A DNA stretch of 18,863 bases from NCBI GenBank assembly GCA_001399705.1, contig LJCR01000013.1, positions 1 through 18,863 of the forward strand, read 5' to 3'. A model generated the notes under the pieces. It made no database searches. It was not told where the DNA came from and saw only the letters and a program-made list of their open reading frames with translations. Positions 7,153-14,653 of this stretch are shown piece after piece. The stretch is from Kouleothrix aurantiaca (lineage in GTDB: Bacteria; Chloroflexota; Chloroflexia; Chloroflexales; Roseiflexaceae). Position numbers and translations under genes: made by a program. The stretch's first letter is position 1. The number at the start of each line of letters is the position of its first letter.

Positions 7153-8355
7153 CTATGGTGCTACTTCGATCACCATCGTCAGGCCGCCGCCGCCCGCAAC
7201 CTCAGCCCCATTGTTGGTGATATGGTGGTTGATGTGGCAGTGGAGCAGCCATTTGCCTGGCTCCCGTGCGGTCCAGACGACATCGTAGCGTTCTCCCGGT
7301 CCGACCAGCACGGTATCTTTCGTCAGGCGTGCACCCTCCGGCACCGGGTTGCCGTCGGTCGCGACGATCTCAAACGGTCCGCCGTGGATGTGCATGGGGT
7401 GGATGAACTGCCCGCTGCCGATGAAGCGAAAGCGTATACGCTCGCCCACTTTCGCCTTGACTGTCTCTGTGGCCGGGTAGCTCTTGCCGTTGATCGTAAA
7501 GAAGTTCGGCAGCATGCCATCGAACTCCATTGCTGGGAAGGTCTGCCCGTCCGCGACGCGCCACTCGCCCAGCTCCACAATGTATTCCTGGCTGGCGTCG
7601 GGCTGCGCGTTTGGGTCGTCGATGATCAGCGCGCCGTATAGGCCCAGCGGCTGCTGACGATCGCCCTGGACATGGGTGTGGTAGAAGAAGGTACCCGGTG
7701 TATTTGGCACGGTGTACTCGTAGGTGAAGGTCTCCCCTGGCTTGATCGGCGGCTGCGTCACGTCGGCAGCGCCGTCCTGCGCGTTGGGAATGCTCAATCC
7801 ATGCCAGTGGACCGAGGTCGGCTCGGGCAGGTTGTTCTTGACCCGCACGCGCACCTGGTCGCCGACGTTGACACGGATGAGCGGGCCGGGAACCTGGCCG
7901 TTGTAGGCATAGGCGCCGACCTGCACGTCCGGTAAGATGTTCCACTTGATGACGCTCGTGGCCAGCTCGAACTCTTTCACGCCGTCGACGAGCTTCGGCT
8001 CCAGGGGTTGATTGCCGCGCGCGTCAGGCGCTGCCGCAGGCGCGCCGCTTACATCGACGGGCGCCATGGTGTGGCCACCTTCCGTCTGTGAGCCGCCGTC
8101 GTGATCCATCCCCGGCATCGCCGCGACGGTTGCTTCGGGCTGCGCGGTCGGGCCATGCTGCATCCCTGGCGTGCTCGCGGGCGACGTCGGCTGCGCCTGT
8201 GGGCTGGGCTGGGACATCGCACCATGATCCATTCCAGGCATGGACGCGTCCGTGGTCGGCTGAGACTGGGCGGCGGGCTGGCTTGCCGCACAGGCGGACA
8301 GCGCCGCCAGAACGAGCACGAGCACGAACACTTTGTACAATCGTTGAAACCGCAT
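7153..8355 (-). CDS. Multicopper oxidase lipoprotein with Met/His-rich linker
   Basis: This 400-residue exported protein has a lipobox, L19-S-A-C22, so it is probably lipid-anchored. A low-complexity linker carries three MPGMDHG-like repeats (39-45, 62-68, 80-86), likely copper-binding. All four copper ligand blocks are present: HWHG 183-186, HTH 226-228, HPMHIH 319-324, and HCHINHH 372-378. The only T1-type Cys (C373) is in the second cupredoxin domain and domain one lacks an HC motif, so it is a two-domain-type oxidase rather than nitrite reductase. The usual axial Met is replaced in 'HHITNNGAEV'. ATG 8355 has GGAGG eight bases upstream; upstream open frame is ignored. SCO1 follows, suggesting a copper-handling pair. 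Confidence 0.9.
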   Translation of the reverse strand: MRFQRLYKVFVLVLVLAALSACAASQPAAQSQPTTDASMPGMDHGAMSQPSPQAQPTSPASTPGMQHGPTAQPEATVAAMPGMDHDGGSQTEGGHTMAPVDVSGAPAAAPDARGNQPLEPKLVDGVKEFELATSVIKWNILPDVQVGAYAYNGQVPGPLIRVNVGDQVRVRVKNNLPEPTSVHWHGLSIPNAQDGAADVTQPPIKPGETFTYEYTVPNTPGTFFYHTHVQGDRQQPLGLYGALIIDDPNAQPDASQEYIVELGEWRVADGQTFPAMEFDGMLPNFFTINGKSYPATETVKAKVGERIRFRFIGSGQFIHPMHIHGGPFEIVATDGNPVPEGARLTKDTVLVGPGERYDVVWTAREPGKWLLHCHINHHITNNGAEVAGGGGLTMVIEVAP

Positions 8356-8448
8356 CCGCTTGTCCTCCACATGGGTAATCGCATAGAGCATCATGCTACA
8401 AACTATCGACTCACAGGAGCGCCGAATCATTGCACTCCTGTCTGGTGG

Positions 8449-8477
8449 AGTGTACTGTTCGCGCTCAACTGCCGCAA
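8449..8477 (-). promoter_or_regulatory. Possible promoter for the multicopper oxidase and SCO1 genes
   Basis: On the minus strand TTGCGG (8477-8472), 17 bases, TACACT (8454-8449), about 94 bases before ATG 8355. It is a partial match only. Confidence 0.33.
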
Positions 8478-8729
8478 CAGCGTACATTTACCAGATGGAA
8501 AATCGCTCAGTTTATGGGCAGAACGTGCGTTTTGCTACATCACTGTGTCTTTTCCCATGTGATCGACGAACCGAAGGAGCGACCAAATGACACGAACATG
8601 GACAGCGTGAGGCGACGATACCCGTATTCCGTTGTTCGCAAGCCGCGTCAATTGTATGAGTGTGTTGCCGGTAGAGAGCGCGCAGGCGAAATGGCGAGTC
8701 GGTTGCCGCCTATGACAGTCAGGCGCACT

Positions 8730-8758
8730 GTGAGCGCGACTCAGCTCTGATGTATAAT
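8730..8758 (+). promoter_or_regulatory. Candidate promoter of the M14 peptidase gene
   Basis: A perfect TATAAT lies at 8753-8758, preceded by TG. The -35 position 17 bases upstream (GTGAGC, 8730-8735) matches only weakly. It lies 52 bases before ATG 8811. Confidence 0.5.
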
Positions 8759-8810
8759 CGGTCACGCGGCGGTTCAGCACGCTCAGGAGTGCATTTACGA
8801 CGGGTGTTCC

Positions 8811-10130
8811 ATGGTACGCAACTTCACCTCACTGCTTCTAGCCCTTGTGATACTGCCCTGGTTCCCCGAACCACCTGGTATCGCATCCAATGTCGCCGAG
8901 CTGACGCTCGGTCGCTCTGGCGCCGGCCGGCCGATCACCGCCGTCAAGATCGGCGATGGGCCGCGCAAGTTTGTACTCGTCGGTGACGCCCACGGTGGTC
9001 CGGAGGCCAACACGTTCCAGCTTGCGAGCGAGCTTGCCGACCATTTCCGCAACAACCCGGACGAGGTGCCGCCCTCGGTGCGGCTGTACATCATCCCGAC
9101 GCTCAACCCGGATGGGTTGGCACTCGGCTCGCGTTTTAACGCAAATGGCGTAGACCTGAACCGTAACATGAACACGAACCTGGATGCTTGCCGGGAGAAC
9201 GACTGGAACATCCGCGTCCAGGGCGCTTACGGAATCGAGTCCGACACCGGTGGGCCATACGTCGAGTCCGAGTTGGAGAGTCGACTGATTCGCGATTTCT
9301 TGCTCGATGCGGCGGGCGTGATCTTCTACCACACATCCGGCGGCGACGTGTTTCCAGCGTTTTGCGAGCACGCGCCTTCGATCGCGCTGGCGAAGGTCTA
9401 CGCAACCGCTACCGGCTATCGCTATGACCGCTTCTGGCCGAACTACATGATCACCGGTGGCATGCACGATTGGGCTGGCAGCCTGGGGATCGCGGCGATC
9501 ACGCCGGAGTTGTTTGACGGGATCAATCCTGACTTTGCGCAGAATCTGGCCGGCGTGCGGGCGGTATTGGCTCAAGCCGCGGAGTTGCTGTTCTTGCCTG
9601 AGGATCGCGAGGAGCACGGTTTCTTGATGCCCGCGTTGATCTGGCGCTTCTGGAAGGCCCACGGGGGAGCTGAGCGATTCGGCCTGCCGCTGGCGCCATC
9701 GAAGCGCATCGGCGAGATCACCCATCAGGTGTTCGAGCGGGCGATCCTGGAAATCCACCCCGGTCAGGCTGACACGCCCTACCTGGTCCAATTGGCGCCG
9801 CTTGGTCATGCTGCCCTTGTGGGACGCAACCTGCCGCCCACGGTTGAGCCGCCCGGTGGGCCTTCCGTCCCTGACGCCGATCACGTTGTCCGCGAGGCGT
9901 TCCTGACCTACTGGGAGCGGAACGATGGGATGCTCCTGCTCGGCCGCCCGCTCTCGGAGGAGTTCGAGGGGTTAGCGGCCGACGGCCGGTGGCGCACGAT
10001 GCAATATTTTGAGCGAGCGGTGCTGGTCTACTATCCCGACGATAACAGCGTACGACTGGACTCGTTAGGCTGGGCGTCGCTGGTCCAGGACCGACTCAAG
10101 AACTCAGCTTCGCCTCACAGCATCCGGTGA
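8811..10130 (+). CDS. M14-family zinc carboxypeptidase-like exported protein
   Basis: This 439-residue protein has a short hydrophobic N-terminus (about 5-18), probably a signal or anchor. Its peptidase domain covers about 28-262. Zinc-ligand candidates are H61 and E65 in 'GDAHGGPEANT' and H174 in 'FYHTSGG'. N99-P-D-G and R118 in 'GVDLNRN' would bind substrate, and E233 in 'TPELFD' is the catalytic acid. H and E are four apart, one more than the textbook HxxE. The C-terminal part has two copies of a Chloroflexota-style repeat, 'FGLPLAPSK...FERAILEIHP' (about 290-316) and 'GRPLSEEFE...FERAVLVYYP' (about 378-409). Peptidoglycan or peptide cleavage outside the cell is plausible. The next gene starts 13 bp later. 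Confidence 0.87.
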   Translation: MVRNFTSLLLALVILPWFPEPPGIASNVAELTLGRSGAGRPITAVKIGDGPRKFVLVGDAHGGPEANTFQLASELADHFRNNPDEVPPSVRLYIIPTLNPDGLALGSRFNANGVDLNRNMNTNLDACRENDWNIRVQGAYGIESDTGGPYVESELESRLIRDFLLDAAGVIFYHTSGGDVFPAFCEHAPSIALAKVYATATGYRYDRFWPNYMITGGMHDWAGSLGIAAITPELFDGINPDFAQNLAGVRAVLAQAAELLFLPEDREEHGFLMPALIWRFWKAHGGAERFGLPLAPSKRIGEITHQVFERAILEIHPGQADTPYLVQLAPLGHAALVGRNLPPTVEPPGGPSVPDADHVVREAFLTYWERNDGMLLLGRPLSEEFEGLAADGRWRTMQYFERAVLVYYPDDNSVRLDSLGWASLVQDRLKNSASPHSIR

Positions 10131-10143
10131 AGTTAAGGGCGCG

Positions 10144-10773
10144 ATGCAGATCAGCATAGGAAGCGTGGAGATGGTTACACCTGCTTCAACTCGCGACTCG
10201 CTGCCGGCAGCGCCGGCAGGATACGGATCGGGATATCTCGTGTATCATCCCGGGGCTGTACTCAACGTCGTCGCAGCAGTGGTCTTCGTCATCATGCTAC
10301 CATTGCTGAGCGTCATGACGCTCGGGCTACATGGGGGCCTGTCGCTACCGATCGAGGTGCCGCTGGATATTGTTGCGATCGCAGCGATGCTCGCTGCCTC
10401 TGTTGCGACCCTCTTCTTCCATGAGCTTATCCACGGGCTTGTCCTTCGTCATTACAAGCACCGCGTGTCCTATGGGATGGACATGGGGCGGCTCCTTGCG
10501 TATGCGGCCGCGTTCGGGCAGTTTCAAGCGCGCGATCATGCGCTCACAGTTGCACTGGCGCCGCTTGTGTTGATCACCCTCACGATGCTGCCACTGCTCG
10601 CCGTGCCCAACCACTATGTCGCAAGCGTCGCATTCAGCGTGCTGCTCACGAACACGCCTGGCGCAGTCGGCGATTTGCACCTGGCCTGGCAGTTGCTGCG
10701 TTTGCCCCGGCAGACGCTGCTGTATGATATCGATCCGACGCGAATGCTGGTGTTTCTTCCTGCTCGCTGGTAG
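10144..10773 (+). CDS. Membrane zincin-like protein (DUF3267-like)
   Basis: This 209-residue membrane protein has hydrophobic segments at about 38-60, 74-91, 133-153 and 157-170. An HExxH zinc motif, H93-E-L-I-H97, lies at the edge of the second segment. D177 in 'NTPGAVGDLHL' is the likely third ligand. This layout fits DUF3267 putative zincin peptidases, relatives of site-2-type membrane proteases; substrate unknown. ATG 10144 follows the M14 stop by 13 bp with a weak TAAGGG ribosome site, so it is probably in one operon with that gene. Confidence 0.8.
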   Translation: MQISIGSVEMVTPASTRDSLPAAPAGYGSGYLVYHPGAVLNVVAAVVFVIMLPLLSVMTLGLHGGLSLPIEVPLDIVAIAAMLAASVATLFFHELIHGLVLRHYKHRVSYGMDMGRLLAYAAAFGQFQARDHALTVALAPLVLITLTMLPLLAVPNHYVASVAFSVLLTNTPGAVGDLHLAWQLLRLPRQTLLYDIDPTRMLVFLPARW

Positions 10774-10814
10774 CAGACACCCCCGCCAGCACGCCTCAAT
10801 TGCAGGATGACAGG

Positions 10815-11010
10815 ACGAGCGCAAGAAGAGCGAGCAGCGACAGCGCGTGGTAGGGCAGCAAACCGCCGGCCTCGCCACAGCCCAGCCGGCCCAATCGGAT
10901 CGCGCTTAGCGACACGACCAGCGTCGCCGGGCAAGGCAGCAGGCGCCGCAGGGGCCAATCACCAGCTCGCTCCGGCACTCCTGGCAGATGGCCGTCATTC
11001 CGGCAGCGTC
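10815..11010 (-). pseudogene. Decayed 3' fragment of a NicO-type transporter gene
   Basis: On the minus strand this segment reads 'GHLPGVPERAGDWPL...LLPCPATLVVSLSAIRLGRLG', then jumps to 'GGLLPYHALSLLALL'. The intact transporter at 13037-14653 has 'SHLPPALTGGN...GGLLPCPAALVVLLSAIGLGRLG' and, much later, 'LLYHALPLL'. At DNA level 10880-10942 matches 13283-13345 with three differences in 63. The fragment lacks the DNA equivalent of about 13112-13282 and has a smaller gap nearer 10950. It has no start and cannot make a transporter, so it is a relic of a second gene copy or a partial duplication. It overlaps the 3' end of the VanZ gene. Confidence 0.82.
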
Positions 11011-12638
11011 GGACGAGCCATTTCATGACCGAATGGCTGAACTCCAGCACGCGAGCGCATCTCCTTTTGCCTATATCGGCCCCACGATACTATCCGCGCC
11101 CGGAAGAACATCCAGGAACATGCTATCAGAATCAGGCCTCGCGCAAGGTTGATCCACTGCATCGTCTGGCCACCCGCCAGCACCCGCTCGGCTTCCAGAA
11201 GGACAGCGGGTAGGATTATACCGGCAACCAGTAATCCACCACGCAGACGTGGACTAACTACAGATGGCAGGTATCTCATCACGAGTGCCAGGAGCAACCC
11301 GAGCGGGAGAAACAGCAAACTTTCATAGAGCAGCTTATAGAGCAAGGCGTAGCGCTCGTCAGGATTCAACAATTTGTGCTGCATCCAGGAGGCGATCTGC
11401 GGTGGCAGCAAGTAGCCGAAAAATGTATACTCTGGTGTGATGATCTGTGCGTGTGGCTGGCGTACGCCATCAATGTAGAACTGAAACGTTCCGCGATTGT
11501 AGGTCACAATTACTTGATGCGGGCGCGTGTCCGCGAAAACCTCTGGTACGAATAGTTCGGGGATTTCCGACGCGCTTTCGCCAGATATGGGCGTCCGCAG
11601 AAAAAAAGTGAGATGGTCCTGCTCCTGGCCGAGCGTAAAATTCTGGTGAGCCAGATCTCCTACCAGCGCAACAATTGGTCCCTCCTGCTTCGAATCACCA
11701 GTCGCGACTGTCGTAATCAACGTGAATTGTGACGTTTGGGCGACCCGCTGTGTGAGCGAAGCTGCGGGAGCTAGTGTTTCCAGCCAGCGATCGTCTGCAA
11801 CTGGGACACCTGTTCCTGCCTGCTCTTGCGGTGTTGCGCCTTTCCAGACGAGGTCTGGTAGTGTGCCCGTACGATCTACATAGCTTCCACTGCCGATAAA
11901 CTGATACGATGCGCGAAATGTGTTGTTGAAGCTGGCCAATGGCTGCGCGCCGCTGACCAATGCCTGGACCTGGCTTTCGGTCAGCGCGGTGTCCGCGATG
12001 GCAACGTCGAACACCTGACCCTTCCACGACCACGACCACTCCGGGCTGCTTTGGGTGCCGATTTGCAGCGGAAATGTAGGATCCCAGTTCGTGAGGCTCG
12101 CGCCCGATTGTAGCGGTACGGTCACCGCAAAAGCCGTAACGAGCCAACCCGCCAGGGTGATCATCAGATTGGTCGGCGAGCGGAACACCAGCCGCATGCC
12201 ATAGACCATCAGCAGGCCGAGGAGCGTGCCCAGGCTGTTCGTCAGCACGTCAATCGGGGTCGAAGTGCGGGTCGGCAAAAAAAGCTGAAGCACTTCCACC
12301 GCAAGCGAGAGGCCGGCCCCCACAAGCAGTGGCGCGGCGGCGGCAAGCAGCCCGGTGTGCTGGCGCCGTTGCAGCAGCCACGCCAAACAAAAACCAAGGG
12401 GAAGAAACAAGACCACATTGTTGATCATATCGGCGGGATCGCTGGGGCCGCCAACGAATTTCATGATCAGCCCGCCGGCGCCAAACGTATTCAGCATGGC
12501 CACAAATTGGAAGTGATACGGCGTCAGTGTGGCCTGCACAATCAGGAAGCAACTCCCCAAGACAGCGGCCCACATCACTCGGTCGGTCGAGATCTTGAGT
12601 CGTCGCGGGAATGCTTGCGTCAATTTGAGCATGTTCAA
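10995..12638 (-). CDS. VanZ-LamG-VanZ membrane protein
   Basis: This is a 547-residue protein. Residues about 22-155 form a VanZ-type membrane domain with 'NNVVLFLPLGF' and 'EVLQLFLPTRTSTPIDVLTNSLGTLLG'. Residues about 175-410 look like an exposed LamG/concanavalin-type beta sandwich ('FDVAIADTALTESQVQALV', 'VIVTYNRGTFQFYIDGVRQ'). Residues about 430-515 are a second VanZ-like membrane half ('ESLLFLPLGLLLAL', 'LLEAERVLAGGQTMQWINLARG'). VanZ is named from a teicoplanin-resistance gene; the reaction is unknown. TTG 12638 is preferred because AAAGGA lies seven bases upstream; the in-frame ATG 12632 is 13 bases from it. The C-terminal 20 residues run into the NicO relic, so the natural end may be altered. 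Confidence 0.84.
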   Translation of the reverse strand: MNMLKLTQAFPRRLKISTDRVMWAAVLGSCFLIVQATLTPYHFQFVAMLNTFGAGGLIMKFVGGPSDPADMINNVVLFLPLGFCLAWLLQRRQHTGLLAAAAPLLVGAGLSLAVEVLQLFLPTRTSTPIDVLTNSLGTLLGLLMVYGMRLVFRSPTNLMITLAGWLVTAFAVTVPLQSGASLTNWDPTFPLQIGTQSSPEWSWSWKGQVFDVAIADTALTESQVQALVSGAQPLASFNNTFRASYQFIGSGSYVDRTGTLPDLVWKGATPQEQAGTGVPVADDRWLETLAPAASLTQRVAQTSQFTLITTVATGDSKQEGPIVALVGDLAHQNFTLGQEQDHLTFFLRTPISGESASEIPELFVPEVFADTRPHQVIVTYNRGTFQFYIDGVRQPHAQIITPEYTFFGYLLPPQIASWMQHKLLNPDERYALLYKLLYESLLFLPLGLLLALVMRYLPSVVSPRLRGGLLVAGIILPAVLLEAERVLAGGQTMQWINLARGLILIACSWMFFRARIVSWGRYRQKEMRSRAGVQPFGHEMARPTLPE

Positions 12639-12775
12639 AGACAGATCCTTTCTCGCCAGAGTTCCAGGCGTAGCATATGCGGAGTCGGTACGGATTCGCT
12701 GTTTCTACACCGCTCATTTCGGCAGTGTGATACGCGCTGGCGACACAGGTCGATGCCTTTGTTTTTGGATCATTG

Positions 12776-12817
12776 CCACGGCATGCTTCTTTCAAATTCG
12801 AGGAGCATGCCATGTGG
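12776..12817. repeat. Inverted repeat with bulge
   Basis: GGCATGCT (12780-12787) pairs with AGCATGCC (12804-12811), and CCAC (12776-12779) with GTGG (12814-12817) across a two-base AT bulge. Loop of 16 bases. No T run follows. Confidence 0.55.
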
Positions 12818-12921
12818 TGATGAGAAGTTCACTAATGCTGATGAGTACGCGAAAGATGGAACTTTTGCTCTCTGAGCAGGGAGTTGGGAACAGCCGGCGC
12901 TGTTGCGATTGGGGGAGCAAG

Positions 12922-12964
12922 CATCTGGCGGACGAGGCCGAGCCCATGCCTTATCCGCCAGATG
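12922..12964. repeat. Perfect 11-bp inverted repeat
   Basis: CATCTGGCGGA (12922-12932) and TCCGCCAGATG (12954-12964) are perfect partners around a 21-base loop. On the minus strand it lies about 70 bases past the NicO stop, but no T tract follows, so the terminator role is uncertain. Confidence 0.65.
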
Positions 12965-12965
12965 A

Positions 12966-12995
12966 AAGTGTGGGAAATGCGACACACTTGTGTTT
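12966..12995 (+). terminator. Weak terminator-like hairpin with T run (plus strand)
   Basis: AAGTGTG (12966-12972) pairs with CACACTT (12982-12988), followed by GTG and a run of six T. It has the shape of an intrinsic terminator on the plus strand, but no plus-strand gene ends nearby, so its role is doubtful. Confidence 0.35.
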
Positions 12996-13036
12996 TTTGA
13001 CTCTTCGATCCTGCGTGTGCAGCACCGCTCTTTAAG

Positions 13037-14653
13037 CTACAGCTGCCAGATACGAAGCAGCGGCAACGCATGGTAGAGCAGCAGGAGGCCGGCCCCCACC
13101 ACCAGCAGGCTGCTGAACGCGGGCAATGACCTGGCAGCCCAGGCGACCATCGGCCTCTGGGCAAAGTTTTCTCCCAGTTGGTAACGGCGCAACCAGCGCC
13201 CGCCGTAGAGCACCGTCAGACCAATTCCACTGAGTACCAGGGCCAGACCGCCGCTAAACGCTACGATCAGCAGCATCCCGAAGCCCAGCCGGCCCAATCC
13301 GATCGCGCTTAGCAACACGACCAGCGCCGCCGGGCAAGGCAGCAGTCCGCCGGAAATGCCAATCGCAAGCACGCCCCGCCACCCGATATTGCCGCCTGTC
13401 AGCGCTGGCGGCAGATGGCTGTGACCGTGGTCGTGGCCGTGGCTATGCCCGTGATCGTGGTCATGGTTATGCGGATGATGGTGATCGTCGTCATGCTCGG
13501 AACTATGACTGTGTGCTGGAGCGGCGCTGCTCGAACGCAGGCGGCTCAGGAACATGCGCAGCCCAATCACCACGACGATCAGGCCCGAGGCAAGCCCTAG
13601 CCACGGCAGCAGGCGCTCGGGCAGGATAAACTGCGAAGCGAACAGCGTGACGAGCCCCAGAATGAAGACGCTTGACGTGTGCATCGCGGTGATCGTCAGC
13701 CCAAGTACGACCGCATGGCCCGGCGTGGCACGCGCTCCAACCAGATAGGCGGCCGCCGCAGTTTTGCCGTGGCCAGGCTCCAGCGCATGGAGGGCGCCCA
13801 GGCCAAGCGCCGTCGCGAGCGCCAGCAGAACAACCCGCAGGTCGAGCTCGGGCAACGTGATCAACACTGCGAAGGCCCCATCGTTGCTCGCCGCGCCGAG
13901 CTGCCTGGTTGCCGTGCCTGGGCGCGGGGTCTGGCCGCTGACTGGCTGGAAAGAGAAGCGGGCGGACGCTTGATTTAGTGGACTCGACAGCATATCCTGT
14001 GGATAGGTGCGCAGCTCATCACTCTGGTCCTGATCCGAGACGCTCGCATCAAACACCTGCAGGCCGTTCTGACCCCGCACGACGATCTCGCGCCAACCGA
14101 TGCGCTCGCTGTCGTTGTCGTCACGATACTCCGCGGCGACCGCCCCCTGGCCGGCGGTTGGGAGCGATCCTTCAAGCCAGAACGTCAGTCGGAGCAGCGA
14201 GAGGCCGCCCTGGCCGACCGGAAAGCTCAACTCAGGCGTCCCGACAGGCTTCAGATCGACAGACGTGCCATTGAGCGTCAGCTGGAGCTTCTGGCGCAGT
14301 TGGTCCATCCTGGCTATCGTGAAGGCGGCGCCTTCATCTGGGCTGACCTGTGTATCGCTGTCGCGATCGATCTCCTGGATGGCCTGGAATGCCGGGATCT
14401 CGGCCATGTCCAGCACATAGAACAGGCGCACCTGGCCCGGCGTCAGCTCCAGCCGACTATAGTGGTTGACCGTGAAGTTGCCGAGCGGGTGCGCCGCAGC
14501 GACAGCCGGAACGATCATCGCCACTAATAGCGCCAAAGGTGTCAGGGCCCAACGATAGAACCATACATGGGGTTTTTTGCATATCGCCCCAAAAAGGTGC
14601 ATTATCCGAAATCGTGTGTGCTCCGGTTGGTAGTCCCAGATCTGCCCTATCAC
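13037..14653 (-). CDS. NicO/RcnA-type Ni/Co transporter with periplasmic N-domain
   Basis: The 538-residue frame has a hydrophobic anchor (about 36-54) and an exported N-domain (55-265) with an EF-hand-like stretch, 'DRDSDTQVSPDE' (96-107). A NicO-type membrane domain begins at about 268, with the signature 'HALEPGHGKT' (289-298). Between helices a cytosolic or periplasmic loop (381-413) has about 16 His, a metal-buffering tract seen in RcnA. The second half carries 'GGLLPCPAALVVLLSAIGLG'. Metal export or import is likely; the metal is unproven. GTG 14653 overlaps the Tn3 transposase stop (GTGA) and has GAAGGA eight bases upstream. ATG 14602 is the alternative. Either way the N-terminus lies within transposon DNA. 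Confidence 0.86.
   Translation of the reverse strand: MIGQIWDYQPEHTRFRIMHLFGAICKKPHVWFYRWALTPLALLVAMIVPAVAAAHPLGNFTVNHYSRLELTPGQVRLFYVLDMAEIPAFQAIQEIDRDSDTQVSPDEGAAFTIARMDQLRQKLQLTLNGTSVDLKPVGTPELSFPVGQGGLSLLRLTFWLEGSLPTAGQGAVAAEYRDDNDSERIGWREIVVRGQNGLQVFDASVSDQDQSDELRTYPQDMLSSPLNQASARFSFQPVSGQTPRPGTATRQLGAASNDGAFAVLITLPELDLRVVLLALATALGLGALHALEPGHGKTAAAAYLVGARATPGHAVVLGLTITAMHTSSVFILGLVTLFASQFILPERLLPWLGLASGLIVVVIGLRMFLSRLRSSSAAPAHSHSSEHDDDHHHPHNHDHDHGHSHGHDHGHSHLPPALTGGNIGWRGVLAIGISGGLLPCPAALVVLLSAIGLGRLGFGMLLIVAFSGGLALVLSGIGLTVLYGGRWLRRYQLGENFAQRPMVAWAARSLPAFSSLLVVGAGLLLLYHALPLLRIWQL
14569..14606 (+). repeat. Candidate Tn3-type terminal inverted repeat
   Basis: Reading inward toward the transposase, the sequence starts GGGGTTTTTTGCATATCGCC and continues about 38 bases. 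Tn3-family ends usually begin GGGG and span about 38 bp, just beyond the transposase 3' end; here the gap to the transposase stop is about 80 bp. The matching end is not in the window, so this is a prediction. The adjacent outer five bases, TACAT (14564-14568), would be one half of the 5-bp target duplication. Confidence 0.45.

Larger units (their letters stand above)
8356..8810. other. 455-bp divergent intergenic region
   Basis: This separates the minus-strand oxidase gene from the plus-strand M14 gene. I see no convincing gene; open frames here lack ribosome sites and family resemblance. It holds a partial minus-strand promoter (8449-8477), a TATAAT on the plus strand (8753-8758), and a 10-bp motif, CAGGAGTGCA, at 8784-8793 that recurs inverted at 8431-8440. 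Confidence 0.6.
12639..13036. other. 398-bp non-coding stretch between NicO and VanZ genes
   Basis: No open frame here has a ribosome site or family likeness. It contains three inverted repeats (listed separately) and no clear promoter. It may be remnant sequence from the duplication that left the NicO relic on the other side of the VanZ gene. Confidence 0.6.

Noticed and set aside
7153..8355. Copper nitrite reductase (NirK)
   Set aside because: Domain one has HTH without the Cys ligand of NirK, and the Cys-containing HCH block is in the second domain, which fits a two-domain oxidase.
8431..8793. Inverted 10-bp motif CAGGAGTGCA at 8431-8440 and 8784-8793 as operator pair
   Set aside because: A 10-base match in a 455-base region can occur by chance at roughly a one-in-ten level, and it partly resembles ribosome-site sequence; kept only as a note.
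8838..9884. Open frame of 348 codons antisense to the M14 peptidase
   Set aside because: No domain or ribosome site; the opposite strand encodes all M14 catalytic motifs.
10796..11050. Possible 84-residue gene
   Set aside because: It is a deleted remnant of the NicO transporter 3' end, so it is listed as a pseudogene.
13415..13510. Repetitive GTGGTCGTGG-like tract as a DNA repeat
   Set aside because: It is the coding sequence of the His-rich loop, so the repetition is explained by protein composition.
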